Origin: Bog-473 sp963838835
GTDB lineage: Bacteria > Actinomycetota > Acidimicrobiia > Acidimicrobiales > RAAP-2
Assembly: GCA_963838835.1 (NCBI GenBank)
Contig: CAWITA010000023.1
Location: 744,001 to 808,000 of the forward strand
DNA: 64,000 nucleotides
Reading direction: 5' to 3'
Of this stretch, positions 19,377 to 28,413 are shown one piece after another (the first letter of the stretch is position 1; every line of letters starts with the position of its first letter). The translations under genes were made by a program, and so were the position numbers. The notes under the pieces were generated by a model, which was not told where the DNA came from, made no database searches, and saw only the letters and a list, made by a program, of their open reading frames with translations.

Positions 19377-20833
19377 ATGGCCAACGAGAGTCCCAAGCCC
19401 ACGACCACCGATGCGGGGGTCCCGGTTCCGAGCGACGAGCACTCGCTCACGGTTGGCCCCGACGGACCGATCCTGTTGCAGGATCACTACCTCATTGAGC
19501 AGATGGCGAACTTCAACCGGGAACGCATCCCGGAACGCCAGCCCCACGCCAAGGGCGGTGGCGCCTTTGGCCACTTCGAGGTCACGGCGGACGTCAGCGG
19601 GTACACCAAGGCCGCGGTGTTCCAGCCGGGCACGACGACCGACACCCTCATCCGCTTCTCCACAGTGGCCGGCGAGCGCGGCAGCCCGGACACCTGGCGC
19701 GACCCGCGGGGCTTCGCGCTCGAAGTTCTACACGTCCGAGGGCAACTACGACATGGTCGGCAACAACACGCCCGTCTTCTTCGTCCGAGACCCAATGAAG
19801 TTCCAGCACTTCATCCGCTCCCAGAAGCGACGGGCCGACTCCGACCTGCGCGACCACGACATGCAGTGGGACTTTTGGACGTTGTCACCTGAGTCGGCCC
19901 ACCAGGTGACGTGGCTCATGGGCGACCGCGGCATCCCCCGCTCCTGGCGCCACATGAACGGCTACTCGAGCCACACCTACATGTGGGTCAACGCAGCCGG
20001 CGAGCGCTTCTGGGTCAAGTACCACTTCAAGACCGACCAGGGCATCGAGTTCTTGACGCAGGCAGAGGGCGACCGCCTCGCGGGCGCTGACGGCGACTAC
20101 CACCGCCGTGACCTGTTCGATGCCATCGGGAGGGGAGAGTTCCCGAGCTGGACGCTGCGGGTGCAGCTCATGCCGTTCGAGGAGGCGCGGACCTATCGCT
20201 TCAATCCCTTCGACCTCACCAAGGTTTGGCCGCACGCGGACTACCCGCTGCACGAGGTGGGTCGCCTGACCCTCGACCGCAACCCGACCGACTTCCACAC
20301 CGAGATCGAGCAGGCCGCCTTCGAACCCAACAACCTCGTGCCCGGAATCGGTGTCAGCCCGGACAAGATGCTCCTCGGCCGGATCTTCTCGTACGCCGAC
20401 GCCCACCGGGCCCGGATCGGGGTGAACTACAAGCAGATCCCGGTCAATGCGCCCCGGGCGCCGGTGCACAGCTACAGCAAGGACGGGGCGATGCGTGTGC
20501 AGAAGGTCTCCGACCCCGTCTACGCGCCGAACTCCAAGGGCGGCCCGAAGGCTGACCCAAAGCGGTACCCCTACGCGGAGAAATGGGAGGCCGACGGGGA
20601 GTTCGTCCACTCCGCCTACACACTCCGCTCCGACGACGACGACTGGGGTCAGCCGGGCACGCTGGTGCGCGACGTGCTGGACGACGCGGCAGCGCGACCG
20701 GCTCGTCGCCAACGTCGTCGGACACCTCAGCGACGGCGTATCGGCGCCCGTCCTCGAGCGTGCCTTCGAGTACTGGCGCAAGGTCGACAAGGAGATCGGC
20801 GACCGCATCGCCCAAGGCTTCTCGAAGTCCTGA
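19377..20833 (+). CDS. katA: Monofunctional haem catalase, two frameshifts
   Basis: ATG 19377 has GGAGG upstream. The catalytic His lies in PHAKGGGAFGHFEVT, the distal Asn in NYDMVGNNTPVFF and the haem-ligand Tyr in RIFSYADAHRARIG. One extra base near 19722 (in CTCGAAG, expected CTCAAG) separates the N-terminal frame from KFYTSEGNYDMVG. A second near 20690 separates LVRDVLDDAA from RDRLVANVVGHLSDGV. Removing both gives 484 residues, the normal size of small-subunit catalases. It breaks down hydrogen peroxide. Because all key residues are intact, sequencing error is as likely as inactivation. Confidence 0.88.
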
Positions 20834-20867
20834 ACGTCGCCCACCGGTTAGGGGGCGGCCTCCGTCT

Positions 20868-21827
20868 CTACGGCGACCCGAGCTCGGCCCGCCAGGGACC
20901 GAGGTCCAGCGCCGGATAGCGCTGCTGCGTCTGGTCGAGCAGCCGGTCGGTCCACACCGGGTGCCCCGGCGGGGGCCAGCCGAAGAGCTCGAGCTCACGG
21001 GGCGTCGAGCCCTCGGCGAAGACGGTCCACTCGATGCTCGTCGAGCGGTTCTGCTGCGTGTCGTAGTTGATCCAGTCGACGGCTGCGTGCTTGAAGGCGA
21101 CGGCCACCACGATGCGCGCTCCGGTGCCGGACCCGAAGGGTGCGCCGCGGTGGTAACAGTCCGAACGGTAGGCGAGGTAGGAGCCCCGGACACCCGGAGC
21201 GGGTCGCTCGGCGGCATAGACCTCGGGGTCCCCTCGGGGCATGACCACGCCGTAGGGGTTGTCGACGTGGCTCGTGTCGCGCACCGAGACCAAGCGGGTG
21301 GGGTTGTCGTCCTCGGTGACGTCAGTGAGGTAGAGGAACCCCTCGAGGTTCCACCAGGGCGCCTCGCTCCCGGCGGGGAGCCACGAGTGGTTGCGATCGG
21401 TGTGCATGGGCTGCTCGTAGTTGGTCACGCCGGCGTACTTGGCACTGGCATGGGCCTGGTACAGGCGGATGTCGTCGCTGCCGAGCGCCCGCTCGGCGAA
21501 GTCGACGATGGAGGGGTGCACGCACAGGCGGTTGAGCGCACCGCTGCCCGGGAACGGAAACGCCGCCATCCAACGCTGCTGGGCAGCGCGGAAACCCGGG
21601 CCCTCGTCGGGCCACACGAAGACCTCCTCGGACTCCTTCGGGTGGCCCTTCCACTGTTCGTACACGCCTTCGGGGTCGGCGTGGATCTCCTCGGCGCTCG
21701 GAAAGATTTCCCGGAGATCCTCGGCCACGGCATCGATCTCTTCGGCGCCCACGAGACCCTCGAGCAGGACCCAACCGTCCTCCCGCCAGGTTTTGACTTC
21801 GTCGTGACTCGCTCGTCGTGACGACAT
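20868..21827 (-). CDS. Phytanoyl-CoA dioxygenase (PhyH) family protein
   Basis: 319 residues from ATG 21827 (GAAGGGG upstream); an in-frame start at 21890 lacks a good site. The Fe(II) facial triad is seen as MHTDRNHSW (HxD) at about 145 and CYHRGAPFG (distal His) at about 225. An Arg follows in GARIVVAVAFK that should bind 2-oxoglutarate. A non-haem iron oxygenase hydroxylating an unknown substrate, with the intact residues of an active enzyme. It is followed on the opposite side by TauD on the same strand, so two iron oxygenases sit together. Confidence 0.87.
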   Translation of the reverse strand: MSSRRASHDEVKTWREDGWVLLEGLVGAEEIDAVAEDLREIFPSAEEIHADPEGVYEQWKGHPKESEEVFVWPDEGPGFRAAQQRWMAAFPFPGSGALNRLCVHPSIVDFAERALGSDDIRLYQAHASAKYAGVTNYEQPMHTDRNHSWLPAGSEAPWWNLEGFLYLTDVTEDDNPTRLVSVRDTSHVDNPYGVVMPRGDPEVYAAERPAPGVRGSYLAYRSDCYHRGAPFGSGTGARIVVAVAFKHAAVDWINYDTQQNRSTSIEWTVFAEGSTPRELELFGWPPPGHPVWTDRLLDQTQQRYPALDLGPWRAELGSP

Positions 21828-21946
21828 GGTGACGCCATCCCCTTCCCTCGGAATGCCCGGCGGCGCGGTCTCGAACCCCGCCGCCTGCATTGTTACCCGA
21901 GGCGGCGTCGGCGAGCTTCAGTGGCGGCCAAGCCCATGGGCGGGAA

Positions 21947-22867
21947 TCAGGCCTCGAGGTAATAACGGCTGGCGTCCCCCTGGAGAGCCCGGCTGGTCCG
22001 ACCGTCGAGACCCACGACCGGGATTCCCGCCGTGGTCACCCGCTGCATCCGCCGGCGCTGGTTCCCGTAGTCGGCGATGGCGTAGTGCTGCGTGGCCCGG
22101 TTGTCCCAGATCGCCACATCCCCCTCCCGCCAGTGCCAGCGCACGATGTTCTCGGGTCTCGTCACGTAGGCCTGCAGGATCCGGATGAGGTCGACCGACT
22201 CGCTGAGGCTGTGGCCGACCAGTCGCTGGGCGAAGCCGCCGAGAAGGAGAGCCGGCTCTCCCGTCTCGGGGTGCACGCGCACCACGGGGTGCTCGGTCTC
22301 GTAGACCTCCGACACGAACGCCTGCAGGTGGGCGAGCCGTTCGGGGGACAGCTTCCCCTTCATGGCCGCAACGTCCACCCGGCCGTAGTCGTGCCCGTTG
22401 GAGTGCACCGCCACCAGACGATCGGCCAGCTGACACAGGTCGTCGGGGAGGTCGCGGTAGGCGGCCACCGTGTTGGCCCACAGGGTGTCGCCTCCCACTT
22501 CGGGGATGATGAGGGCGCGCAGCACCGAGAAGATCGGTGGACGGTCGACGAAGGTGACGTCGGTGTGCCAGTGGTTGGCGTTGGCGCCGGCGATCGAGTC
22601 GAGATCGAAGAGCTCGCGCTCGTCGGGCATCAGGGGCAACGTGGGGTGCGCCAAGGTCAAGGGCCCGAGCCGCGCGGCGAAGGCGCGGTGCTCGGCCGAG
22701 CCAATGTTCTGATCGCGGAAGAACACCACCCGGTGGGCCAACAGCTCCTGGCGGATGGCGGCCACTTCGTGGTCGTCGAGCTGGGCCAGGTCCACCCCGA
22801 GGATCTCGGCCCCGATGCGCCCGGTCAGCCGCCGAGAACGAAGATGGGTTGACTGGACGACGGGCAC
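21947..22867 (-). CDS. TauD/TfdA-family 2-oxoglutarate dioxygenase
   Basis: 306 residues from GTG 22867, which has GAGGAGG about 8 bases upstream; a frame to 22912 is longer but less well supported. Iron ligands: NHWHTDVTF (HxD) at about 100 and RATQHYAIADY (distal His) at about 250, with RRRMQRVT providing the 2-oxoglutarate Arg. RLTGRIGAEILGVDL at the N-terminus and GGDTLWANTVAAYRDLP are classic TauD segments. It may release sulfite from sulfonates or hydroxylate another small acid. Confidence 0.9.
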   Translation of the reverse strand: MPVVQSTHLRSRRLTGRIGAEILGVDLAQLDDHEVAAIRQELLAHRVVFFRDQNIGSAEHRAFAARLGPLTLAHPTLPLMPDERELFDLDSIAGANANHWHTDVTFVDRPPIFSVLRALIIPEVGGDTLWANTVAAYRDLPDDLCQLADRLVAVHSNGHDYGRVDVAAMKGKLSPERLAHLQAFVSEVYETEHPVVRVHPETGEPALLLGGFAQRLVGHSLSESVDLIRILQAYVTRPENIVRWHWREGDVAIWDNRATQHYAIADYGNQRRRMQRVTTAGIPVVGLDGRTSRALQGDASRYYLEA

Positions 22868-22994
22868 AGCACGGTCCTCCTCGAATACCGAAACTCTGAT
22901 CGATTGAATCATATTTTGTGATCACGCGCACCGGCCAGGGGATATCCAACTTCTGAATCGGACGGAATCGCGCTCGGTGCCGCGTCGAGTGGGC

Positions 22995-23456
22995 TCAGCC
23001 CCGGTCCCCACCCTCCGCCGGGAGTTCTTGGTGGTCCTCCAGCGCCTTCACCAGCAGCCGGCGGAACTCGGCCCGCTCGGCCGCGCTCAGCCCGCCCAAT
23101 ATCTCGTCCTCGATACTCCCCTGCGCCATCTCCGCCTGCTCCAGCGCCTCGAGGCCGGCGTCCGTGATGTCGACGATGTGACGTCGGCGGTCGGCCGGAT
23201 CGCGCCGACGCTCCACGTACTCGAGGTCCTCGAGATCGTTCAACACCAGGACACCGGTGTTCGAGTCCATGGACAGCTGCTCGGTCATGACCTGCTGCGA
23301 GGCACCCGGGTGGTCCCGCAGGTACGCCAGCACGACCATGTTCCTCAGGTTCATCCCCACCAGGTCGACGGAACTGCGCAGGAACACCGCCCGGGCCAGC
23401 CGGGTCAACAGGACGATCGTCCCCGTGGCGGGCCGAGAGACCGCCCGGGCGTTCAC
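22995..23456 (-). CDS. MarR-family transcriptional regulator
   Basis: 153 residues from GTG 23456. The winged-helix core reads LRDHPGASQQVMTEQLSMDSNTGVLVLNDLEDLEYVERRRDPADRRRHIVDIT, with the conserved wing DPADRRRH. It is divergent from an MFS exporter whose start region carries an inverted repeat (23505-23528), so it most likely represses that exporter and itself until a ligand binds. No strong ribosome site is seen at the GTG. Confidence 0.87.
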   Translation of the reverse strand: MNARAVSRPATGTIVLLTRLARAVFLRSSVDLVGMNLRNMVVLAYLRDHPGASQQVMTEQLSMDSNTGVLVLNDLEDLEYVERRRDPADRRRHIVDITDAGLEALEQAEMAQGSIEDEILGGLSAAERAEFRRLLVKALEDHQELPAEGGDRG

Positions 23457-23504
23457 GACCGCGTCACCGAACCCTCTGAACGGTCACATCCATCACCCCT
23501 CTAT

Positions 23505-23528
23505 GATAGTCCCGAAATCATGACTATC
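23505..23528. promoter_or_regulatory. Inverted repeat over the MFS start, likely MarR operator
   Basis: GATAGTC (23505-23511) and GACTATC (23522-23528) form a perfect 7-bp inverted repeat with a 10-bp spacer. It covers the ATG of the MFS gene (23520) and lies between two divergent genes, one of them MarR. The centre-to-centre distance of 17 bp suits a dimer contacting one face of the helix. No ribosome site precedes the ATG, so the MFS mRNA may be leaderless and directly blocked here. Confidence 0.55.
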
Positions 23529-25031
23529 CCCGCATTAGGGACGATTCCCCAGGCCGGCAACCCCACCGGCGACCGCCGGCGCTGGATCGCCCTCGTGGTC
23601 GTCTGCCTGGCCATGTTCATGAACGCCCTCGACGGCTCGATCGTCAACGTGGCCCTCCCGGACATCCAGCGCAGCCTGCACTTCAGCCAGTCCGACCTGA
23701 CCTGGGTGGTCGACGCCTACCTCATCTCGTTCGGGAGCTTCCTCCTCATGGCGGGCCGCCTGGGCGACCTCATCGGGCGCAAGAAGGTGTTCCTGGCGGG
23801 CGTGACGCTGTTCACACTGGCGTCGATCGCCTGCGGATCGGCCGGCAGCCAGGCCGTGCTGGTGGCTGCCCGCTTCGTCCAGGGCATGGGCGGGGCGCTG
23901 TCCGCGTCGGTGATCGTCGCCATCATCGTCACGGAGTTCCCGAGCCCCGTGGAGCGGGGCAAGGCGATGAGCGCCTACGTCTTCGTCGCCGTCGGCGGCG
24001 GCTCCATCGGGCTCCTCGCCGGCGGCGTCCTCACCCAAGCCCTGTCCTGGCACTGGATCTTTTTCGTAAATGTGCCTGTCGGCATCGCCACGGTGATCCT
24101 GGGCCGACTCCTCATTGTGGAGAACGTCGGCCTGGGCATCAAGCACGGCGTCGACTGGCTGGGGTCGGTGCTGGTGACCCTCGCCGTCATGGTGGCGATC
24201 TACGGCGTCGTCGCCGCGGCACGCGTGGGCTGGGGCTCGGCCGAGACGCTCGGCTGCCTCGCCGGTGCCCTCGTGCTCCTCGCGGCGTTCATCGTCCTCG
24301 AATCCCGGCTCTCCAATCCGATCATGCCGCTGCGCATCCTGAAGCTGCGGACGTTGACGGGCTCCAGTGTGATCCGGGGCTGCATCATCACCGGCATGTT
24401 CGCGACGTTCTTCGTCGGCGCCCTCTACTTCGAGCACGTGCTCGGGTACAGCCCGCTCAAGACCGGCCTGGCTTTCCTCCCGCAAGCGGTGGTCATGGCG
24501 ATCCTCTCGTCGGGCATCACGGCCCGGCTGGTGAACCGCTTTGGCCCCAAGCCGGTCATGTACCCCGCCATGGCGGCGGCCGTCGTCGGGCTGATCCTCT
24601 TGGCGTCGGCCGGGCAGCACGCGGACTACTTCCCGCGCATCTTCGTCTCCATCGTGCTGCTCGGCCTGGGCGCCGGGGCATCCTTCATGCCGTTGCTGCA
24701 GATCGGGATGTCGGAGATCCCCAACGCCGACGCCGGTTTGGGCTCGGGCGTGGTCAACGTCTCCCAGCAGATGGCCGGCGCCATCGGCCTGGCGGTGCTG
24801 AGCACGGTCGCCGCCAACCGCACGCGATCCCTCGTCGCGAGCGGCCACGGGCTCCTGCACTCGTTGACCCTCGGCTACCAACTCGCGCTCTACCTGGCGG
24901 CCGCCTCCGTCCTGTTGGGCCTGGTCCTGGCGCCGATCGTCTTGCGGACCACGGAATCACCCGAAGAGGCGGCGGCGCACATCGCCGAGAACATGCAGAA
25001 CCCGGAGACCTTCGAACACTTGGTCCTCTGA
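23520..25031 (+). CDS. MFS multidrug exporter, DHA2 (EmrB/QacA) type
   Basis: 503 residues with about fourteen helices. Motif LDGSIVNVALPDIQRSL in helix 1 and WVVDAYLISFGSFLLMAGRLGDLIGRKKVF (motif A with GRLGDLIGRK) are diagnostic of DHA2 drug:H+ antiporters. RFVQGMGGALSASVIVAII follows in helix 5. The start at 23520 is not preceded by a ribosome site and overlaps an inverted repeat. The divergent MarR gene fits a regulated efflux pump for toxic small molecules. Confidence 0.92.
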   Translation: MTIPALGTIPQAGNPTGDRRRWIALVVVCLAMFMNALDGSIVNVALPDIQRSLHFSQSDLTWVVDAYLISFGSFLLMAGRLGDLIGRKKVFLAGVTLFTLASIACGSAGSQAVLVAARFVQGMGGALSASVIVAIIVTEFPSPVERGKAMSAYVFVAVGGGSIGLLAGGVLTQALSWHWIFFVNVPVGIATVILGRLLIVENVGLGIKHGVDWLGSVLVTLAVMVAIYGVVAAARVGWGSAETLGCLAGALVLLAAFIVLESRLSNPIMPLRILKLRTLTGSSVIRGCIITGMFATFFVGALYFEHVLGYSPLKTGLAFLPQAVVMAILSSGITARLVNRFGPKPVMYPAMAAAVVGLILLASAGQHADYFPRIFVSIVLLGLGAGASFMPLLQIGMSEIPNADAGLGSGVVNVSQQMAGAIGLAVLSTVAANRTRSLVASGHGLLHSLTLGYQLALYLAAASVLLGLVLAPIVLRTTESPEEAAAHIAENMQNPETFEHLVL

Positions 25032-25395
25032 CCGCACGGGCGAGCTCGCGGGCGCCTGACCCACCGTGCGACCCTGGTCGGGCGGTCCTGGCTCCGGCCG
25101 CCGCCCCGGGCCGGCAGAACCGGCGCGGCGGTGACCCAAACGGCCTGCCCACGACGAGGCACGACGAGGCCACGACGATCCGGTTGGTCCGCCGCACGGC
25201 CGGTGGACCATGATCACGAGCGGCCGTCGGGCGGCGGCGACCGGTGCGGACAGTCGGGGAGCACGTGCTCGGGCTGCCGCGGTGAGTGGTGTGCCAGACT
25301 CCCCGGCGCAGGAGTCCGGCTGGGGGTGGCTCGCGCGTCGTCCGTGCCGACGGCCGTGAACGTCTCCGTGGCCGAGACGGCAGAGCGAGGTGCAG
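25032..25395. other. Gap with no recognised gene
   Basis: This 364-base stretch is very GC-rich. It has short direct repeats (ACGAGGC-like around 25150-25175) but no frame with a ribosome site or recognisable protein. It probably holds the end of the MFS transcript and the promoter of the DUF35-thiolase operon, though I could not pick out a clear promoter. Confidence 0.4.
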
Positions 25396-25830
25396 ATGGC
25401 CCGAGTCCCGATTGAGCAGGGGTTCTTCCGGATCCCCGACGACCCGGCGGAGCGGCCGCGCCTGCTCGGGAGCCGGTGTCGCGCCTGCGGCGAGGTGTTC
25501 TTCCCCCGCCGCCTCGTGTGCGCCAAGTGCCTGCACGAGGGCACCGAGGACACGGAGCTGTCGACCCGGGGCCGCATCTGGACGTGGACCTACTGCCACG
25601 TCCCGCTCTTCGGGAAGAAGGACGCCGACGTCGCCGGCTACGGCGTGGCGCAGGTCGACCTGCCCGAGGGGCCGCGGGTGCAGTCGATCCTGTCCGGCGA
25701 GCGCGACGACTTCGCCATCGGCATGGAGGTCGAGACCGACCTCGAGACGCTGCGGCAGGACTCGGACGGGAACGACGTCGTGATCTATCGGTTCCGGCCC
25801 GCGGCGCGTTCGGCGGGTGGTGCGGCGTGA
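25396..25830 (+). CDS. DUF35 (Zn-ribbon/OB-fold) acyl-CoA-associated protein
   Basis: 144 residues from ATG 25396 (GAGG 5 bases upstream). The N-terminal zinc ribbon is CRACGEVFFPRRLVCAKC with two C-x-x-C knuckles, followed by an OB-fold with GRIWTWTYCHVPLFG and GYGVAQVDLPEG. Such proteins are partners of thiolase-fold enzymes and bind acyl-CoA in front of the active site. Its TGA overlaps the GTG of the thiolase gene by four bases (25827-25830), so the two are translationally coupled and probably form a complex. Confidence 0.9.
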   Translation: MARVPIEQGFFRIPDDPAERPRLLGSRCRACGEVFFPRRLVCAKCLHEGTEDTELSTRGRIWTWTYCHVPLFGKKDADVAGYGVAQVDLPEGPRVQSILSGERDDFAIGMEVETDLETLRQDSDGNDVVIYRFRPAARSAGGAA

Positions 25831-27002
25831 AGCGGGCACTGCGCTTCGACGGTGTGGCCGTCGCCGGCATCGGCATGATCCGTTTCGGGATGTTCAAGAA
25901 CATCCCGGCCGCGCACCTGGCACGCGACGCCGGGCTGCTGGCCTTGCACGACGCCGGCCTGACGCTGGCCGACGTGGACGAGGCCTTCGTGGGCTACATC
26001 CAGCCCACCTCGATGCTCGGCATCAAGGCTATGAAGGAGTTCGGGCTGACCGGGCTGCCGGTGACGCATATCGAGAACGCGTCGGCCACCGGTTTGGTCG
26101 CGTTCCGCGAGGCGGCGTGGGCCGTCTCGTCGGGACGAGCCGACGTGGCCATGGCGCTGTGCTTCGACAAGTTCACCGACATGACGGGCACGGGCGGCCG
26201 CGGTGCGGGGCGGGACCAGATCGACGCGCCGATCCTGCCGGCGGCCTACTTCGCGCTGTGGGCGCAGCGTCGCATGCACGACCGGGGGACGACGCCCGAG
26301 CACTTCGCCACCATCGCGGCGAAGAACTGGAACTACGGAGCGGTGTGTCCGTTCGCCCACCGGCAGTCCGACCACGTGGTCACGGCCGAGGAGGTCCTGG
26401 CGGCCCGGATGGTGGCGGAGCCGCTCACCACCATGATGTGCTGCCCGCCCGACGACGGGGCGGCGTGCGTCATCCTGGCCCGCGAGGACCTGGTGCGGGC
26501 GCGGCAGCCGGGACGGCCGCTCGTGCGGGCGGTGGCCTCGGCGCTGACGTCGGAGACCTACTCACCGGGCCACACCTTCGTCGGTCCGGTGGTCGGGCCC
26601 TCCACCATGACGAGGGATACGGCCCACGAGTGCTACGAGGCCGCCGGGCTCGGACCCGAGGACGTCAGTGTGGCCTACTGCCACGACGCCTTCGTCAACG
26701 AGGAGCTCGAGTACTACGAGCTGCTCGGGTTCTGCGGCGAGGGCGAAGGCGAGAAGCTCGTGGTCGAGGGCGAGACGGGGCCCGGCGGGCGCATTCCCTT
26801 CAACACCGACGGCGGGCTGATCGCTCGCGGGCATCCGGGTGGGCCGACCGGTGTGGCCATGCTGCACGAGGCGGTGCTGCAGCTGCGGGGCGAGGCCGAG
26901 GGCCGTCAGGTCGAAGGGGCTCGGGTGGCGCTCACGCACCTGGTCGGGGGCGGAAGCATCGCGACGGTCAACCTCTTGGGAGTCGAAAGGAGCGCGACAT
27001 GA
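25827..27002 (+). CDS. Thiolase-fold protein lacking the usual nucleophile Cys (lipid-transfer-protein/aldolase type)
   Basis: 391 residues from GTG 25827. The thiolase nucleophile region reads HIENASATGLVAF, where canonical thiolases have NxCATG, so Cys is replaced by Ser. The C-terminal His motif GGLIARGHPGGPTG is intact, and YCHDAFVNEELEYYELLGF carries two adjacent tyrosines. This pattern matches the Ltp2-like retro-aldolases that work with a DUF35 partner in steroid side-chain degradation, rather than true acyl-CoA thiolases. The first gene of the operon supplies that DUF35 partner. It is in an overlapping chain with the CMD gene downstream. Confidence 0.85.
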   Translation: MKRALRFDGVAVAGIGMIRFGMFKNIPAAHLARDAGLLALHDAGLTLADVDEAFVGYIQPTSMLGIKAMKEFGLTGLPVTHIENASATGLVAFREAAWAVSSGRADVAMALCFDKFTDMTGTGGRGAGRDQIDAPILPAAYFALWAQRRMHDRGTTPEHFATIAAKNWNYGAVCPFAHRQSDHVVTAEEVLAARMVAEPLTTMMCCPPDDGAACVILAREDLVRARQPGRPLVRAVASALTSETYSPGHTFVGPVVGPSTMTRDTAHECYEAAGLGPEDVSVAYCHDAFVNEELEYYELLGFCGEGEGEKLVVEGETGPGGRIPFNTDGGLIARGHPGGPTGVAMLHEAVLQLRGEAEGRQVEGARVALTHLVGGGSIATVNLLGVERSAT

Positions 27003-27379
27003 CGACGAGCGAGGAGCGCCGGGCGGCGGGGCGGGAGATCCAGGGTCGGCTCTGGCCGGCGATGTTGCAGGGAGCGACCGGACAATTCCCCGCGGCCAAG
27101 CTGGCACCGGACTTCTACGACCACGTCCAGCAGAGCGCGTTCGGCGACATCTGGACGCGCCCCGGCCTGCCCGTGCGCGACCGCTCGATGATCACGGTGG
27201 CCGTGCTGGCGGCGCTCGGCCAGCCCGAGGAGCTGCGGTCGCACCTGGCCGGGGCGCTCAACGTCGGCCTCAGCCGGGAGGAGCTGGTCGAGGTCCTCAT
27301 GCACGTGTCGATCTACGCGGGCGTGCCGGCGGCGGGGTCGGCGCTGCGGGTGGCGGCCGAGGTGCTCGGCACGGACTGA
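26999..27379 (+). CDS. Carboxymuconolactone decarboxylase-family protein
   Basis: 126 residues from ATG 26999, overlapping the thiolase stop as ATGA, with AAAGGAG upstream. The helical CMD core is evident: DRSMITVAVLAALGQPEELRSHLAGALNVGLSREELVEVLMHVSIYAGVPAAGSAL. It lacks the CxxC of AhpD-type peroxidases, so it fits the true CMD/lactone-decarboxylase branch. The position after DUF35 and thiolase suggests a step in ring or side-chain breakdown of a carboxylic acid or acyl-CoA. Confidence 0.88.
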   Translation: MTTSEERRAAGREIQGRLWPAMLQGATGQFPAAKLAPDFYDHVQQSAFGDIWTRPGLPVRDRSMITVAVLAALGQPEELRSHLAGALNVGLSREELVEVLMHVSIYAGVPAAGSALRVAAEVLGTD

Positions 27380-27404
27380 GGGCGCGCTCGACTCGCGTGA
27401 GTGG

Positions 27405-28298
27405 TCAGCCGGCGGCCGCGGTGTCCCAGCGGAGGGTGACGCCGGCCTGCGCCTCGGCAAAGGCGACGAGCTCGCTCCAGTCGGCGCCGCCCAGTCCCTC
27501 CTCGACGGCGCGGTCGAGGACGCCGCGCACGGCGGACGCCAGCGGGGTGGGGACACCGAGCGCTTCGCCCGAGCCCACGATGAGGGCGGCGTCTTTTGCC
27601 GCCAGCGTCAGCGCGAATTGCGTGGGCCGCCCGCGCCCGTCGATGTTCTCGACCTGGCGGTCGATGTAGAAGTTCGATGCCCCGGCGGTGCGCAGGATCT
27701 CGACGGCGTCGGGCACCGCGATGCCGGCCTTGGTCGCCAGGGCAAGGCCCTCGAGGCTCACCCATGTCGTGGTGAAGGCAATGAGGCTGTTCAGCAGCTT
27801 CATTTGGTTGCCGAGACCGAGGCGGCCGACGTGGAACGTCGCGCGCCCGAGCGGTTCGAGCACGGGCCGGACCCGCGCCACCGGCTCGTCGTCGCCCCCG
27901 ACCATGAACACGAGCATGCGGCGCTCCGCCCCGATGGCTCCACCCGTCAGGGGGGCCTCGACTAAGAAGTGGCCTGTGCCGGCCAGGCGCTCGCCGAGCC
28001 GGCGCACCACCGCGGGGCTGTTGGTGGACAGGTCCACGAGGATGGTGCCCGGTGCGGCGCCGCCCGCCCAGTCCGCGGCCACGCCGGAGACGACGTCGGG
28101 GGTGGGCAAGGACAGCAGCGTGATGTCGGCCCGTCGGCCCACGTCCGCGGGGTCGGCGGCGACGGTGGCGCCGGCGTCGGTGACCGCATGCACGGCGGCG
28201 GGATCGACGTCGTGCACCACCACCTCGTTGCCGTCGGCCACGAGGTTGGCCGCGATGGCACCTCCGATGTTGCCCAACCCGATCACGCCAACGGCCAT
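27405..28298 (-). CDS. 3-hydroxyisobutyrate dehydrogenase-family oxidoreductase
   Basis: 297 residues from ATG 28298, preceded by GGGGAGG. The N-terminus has the Rossmann motif VIGLGNIGGAIAANL. The substrate loop is VEAPLTGGAIGAERR and the catalytic Lys sits in GLGNQMKLLNSLIAF. These are the marks of beta-hydroxyacid dehydrogenases (HIBADH, tartronate semialdehyde reductase). It is convergent with CMD and divergent from the amidohydrolase, sharing a promoter region with tandem 10-bp repeats. Likely NAD(P)-dependent oxidation or reduction of a 3-hydroxyacid in the same catabolic cluster. Confidence 0.9.
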   Translation of the reverse strand: MAVGVIGLGNIGGAIAANLVADGNEVVVHDVDPAAVHAVTDAGATVAADPADVGRRADITLLSLPTPDVVSGVAADWAGGAAPGTILVDLSTNSPAVVRRLGERLAGTGHFLVEAPLTGGAIGAERRMLVFMVGGDDEPVARVRPVLEPLGRATFHVGRLGLGNQMKLLNSLIAFTTTWVSLEGLALATKAGIAVPDAVEILRTAGASNFYIDRQVENIDGRGRPTQFALTLAAKDAALIVGSGEALGVPTPLASAVRGVLDRAVEEGLGGADWSELVAFAEAQAGVTLRWDTAAAG

Positions 28299-28318
28299 CG
28301 TTCCTCCCCTTTCGTCGA

Positions 28319-28368
28319 TCTCGAAACGTCTCGAGACGTCTCGAAGTGTCTCGAAGTGTCTCGAAACG
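28319..28368. repeat. Five tandem 10-bp repeats in a divergent promoter region
   Basis: Units TCTCGAAACG, TCTCGAGACG, TCTCGAAGTG (twice) and TCTCGAAACG follow one another without gaps. The 10-bp period places every copy on the same face of the DNA helix. The first junction also makes the perfect 14-bp palindrome ACGTCTCGAGACGT at 28326-28339. It lies between the divergent HIBADH and amidohydrolase genes and looks like a multi-site operator. Confidence 0.65.
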
Positions 28369-28413
28369 CCCAGACGCCCAGGCAGCGCCTCTGAGCACTC
28401 GCCGGACAGAGCG

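Noticed and set aside
28319..28368. 10-bp tandem units considered as a CRISPR or phase-variation tract
   Set aside because: There are no spacers, and the array lies outside any coding frame, so changes in copy number would not switch a reading frame; an operator is more likely.
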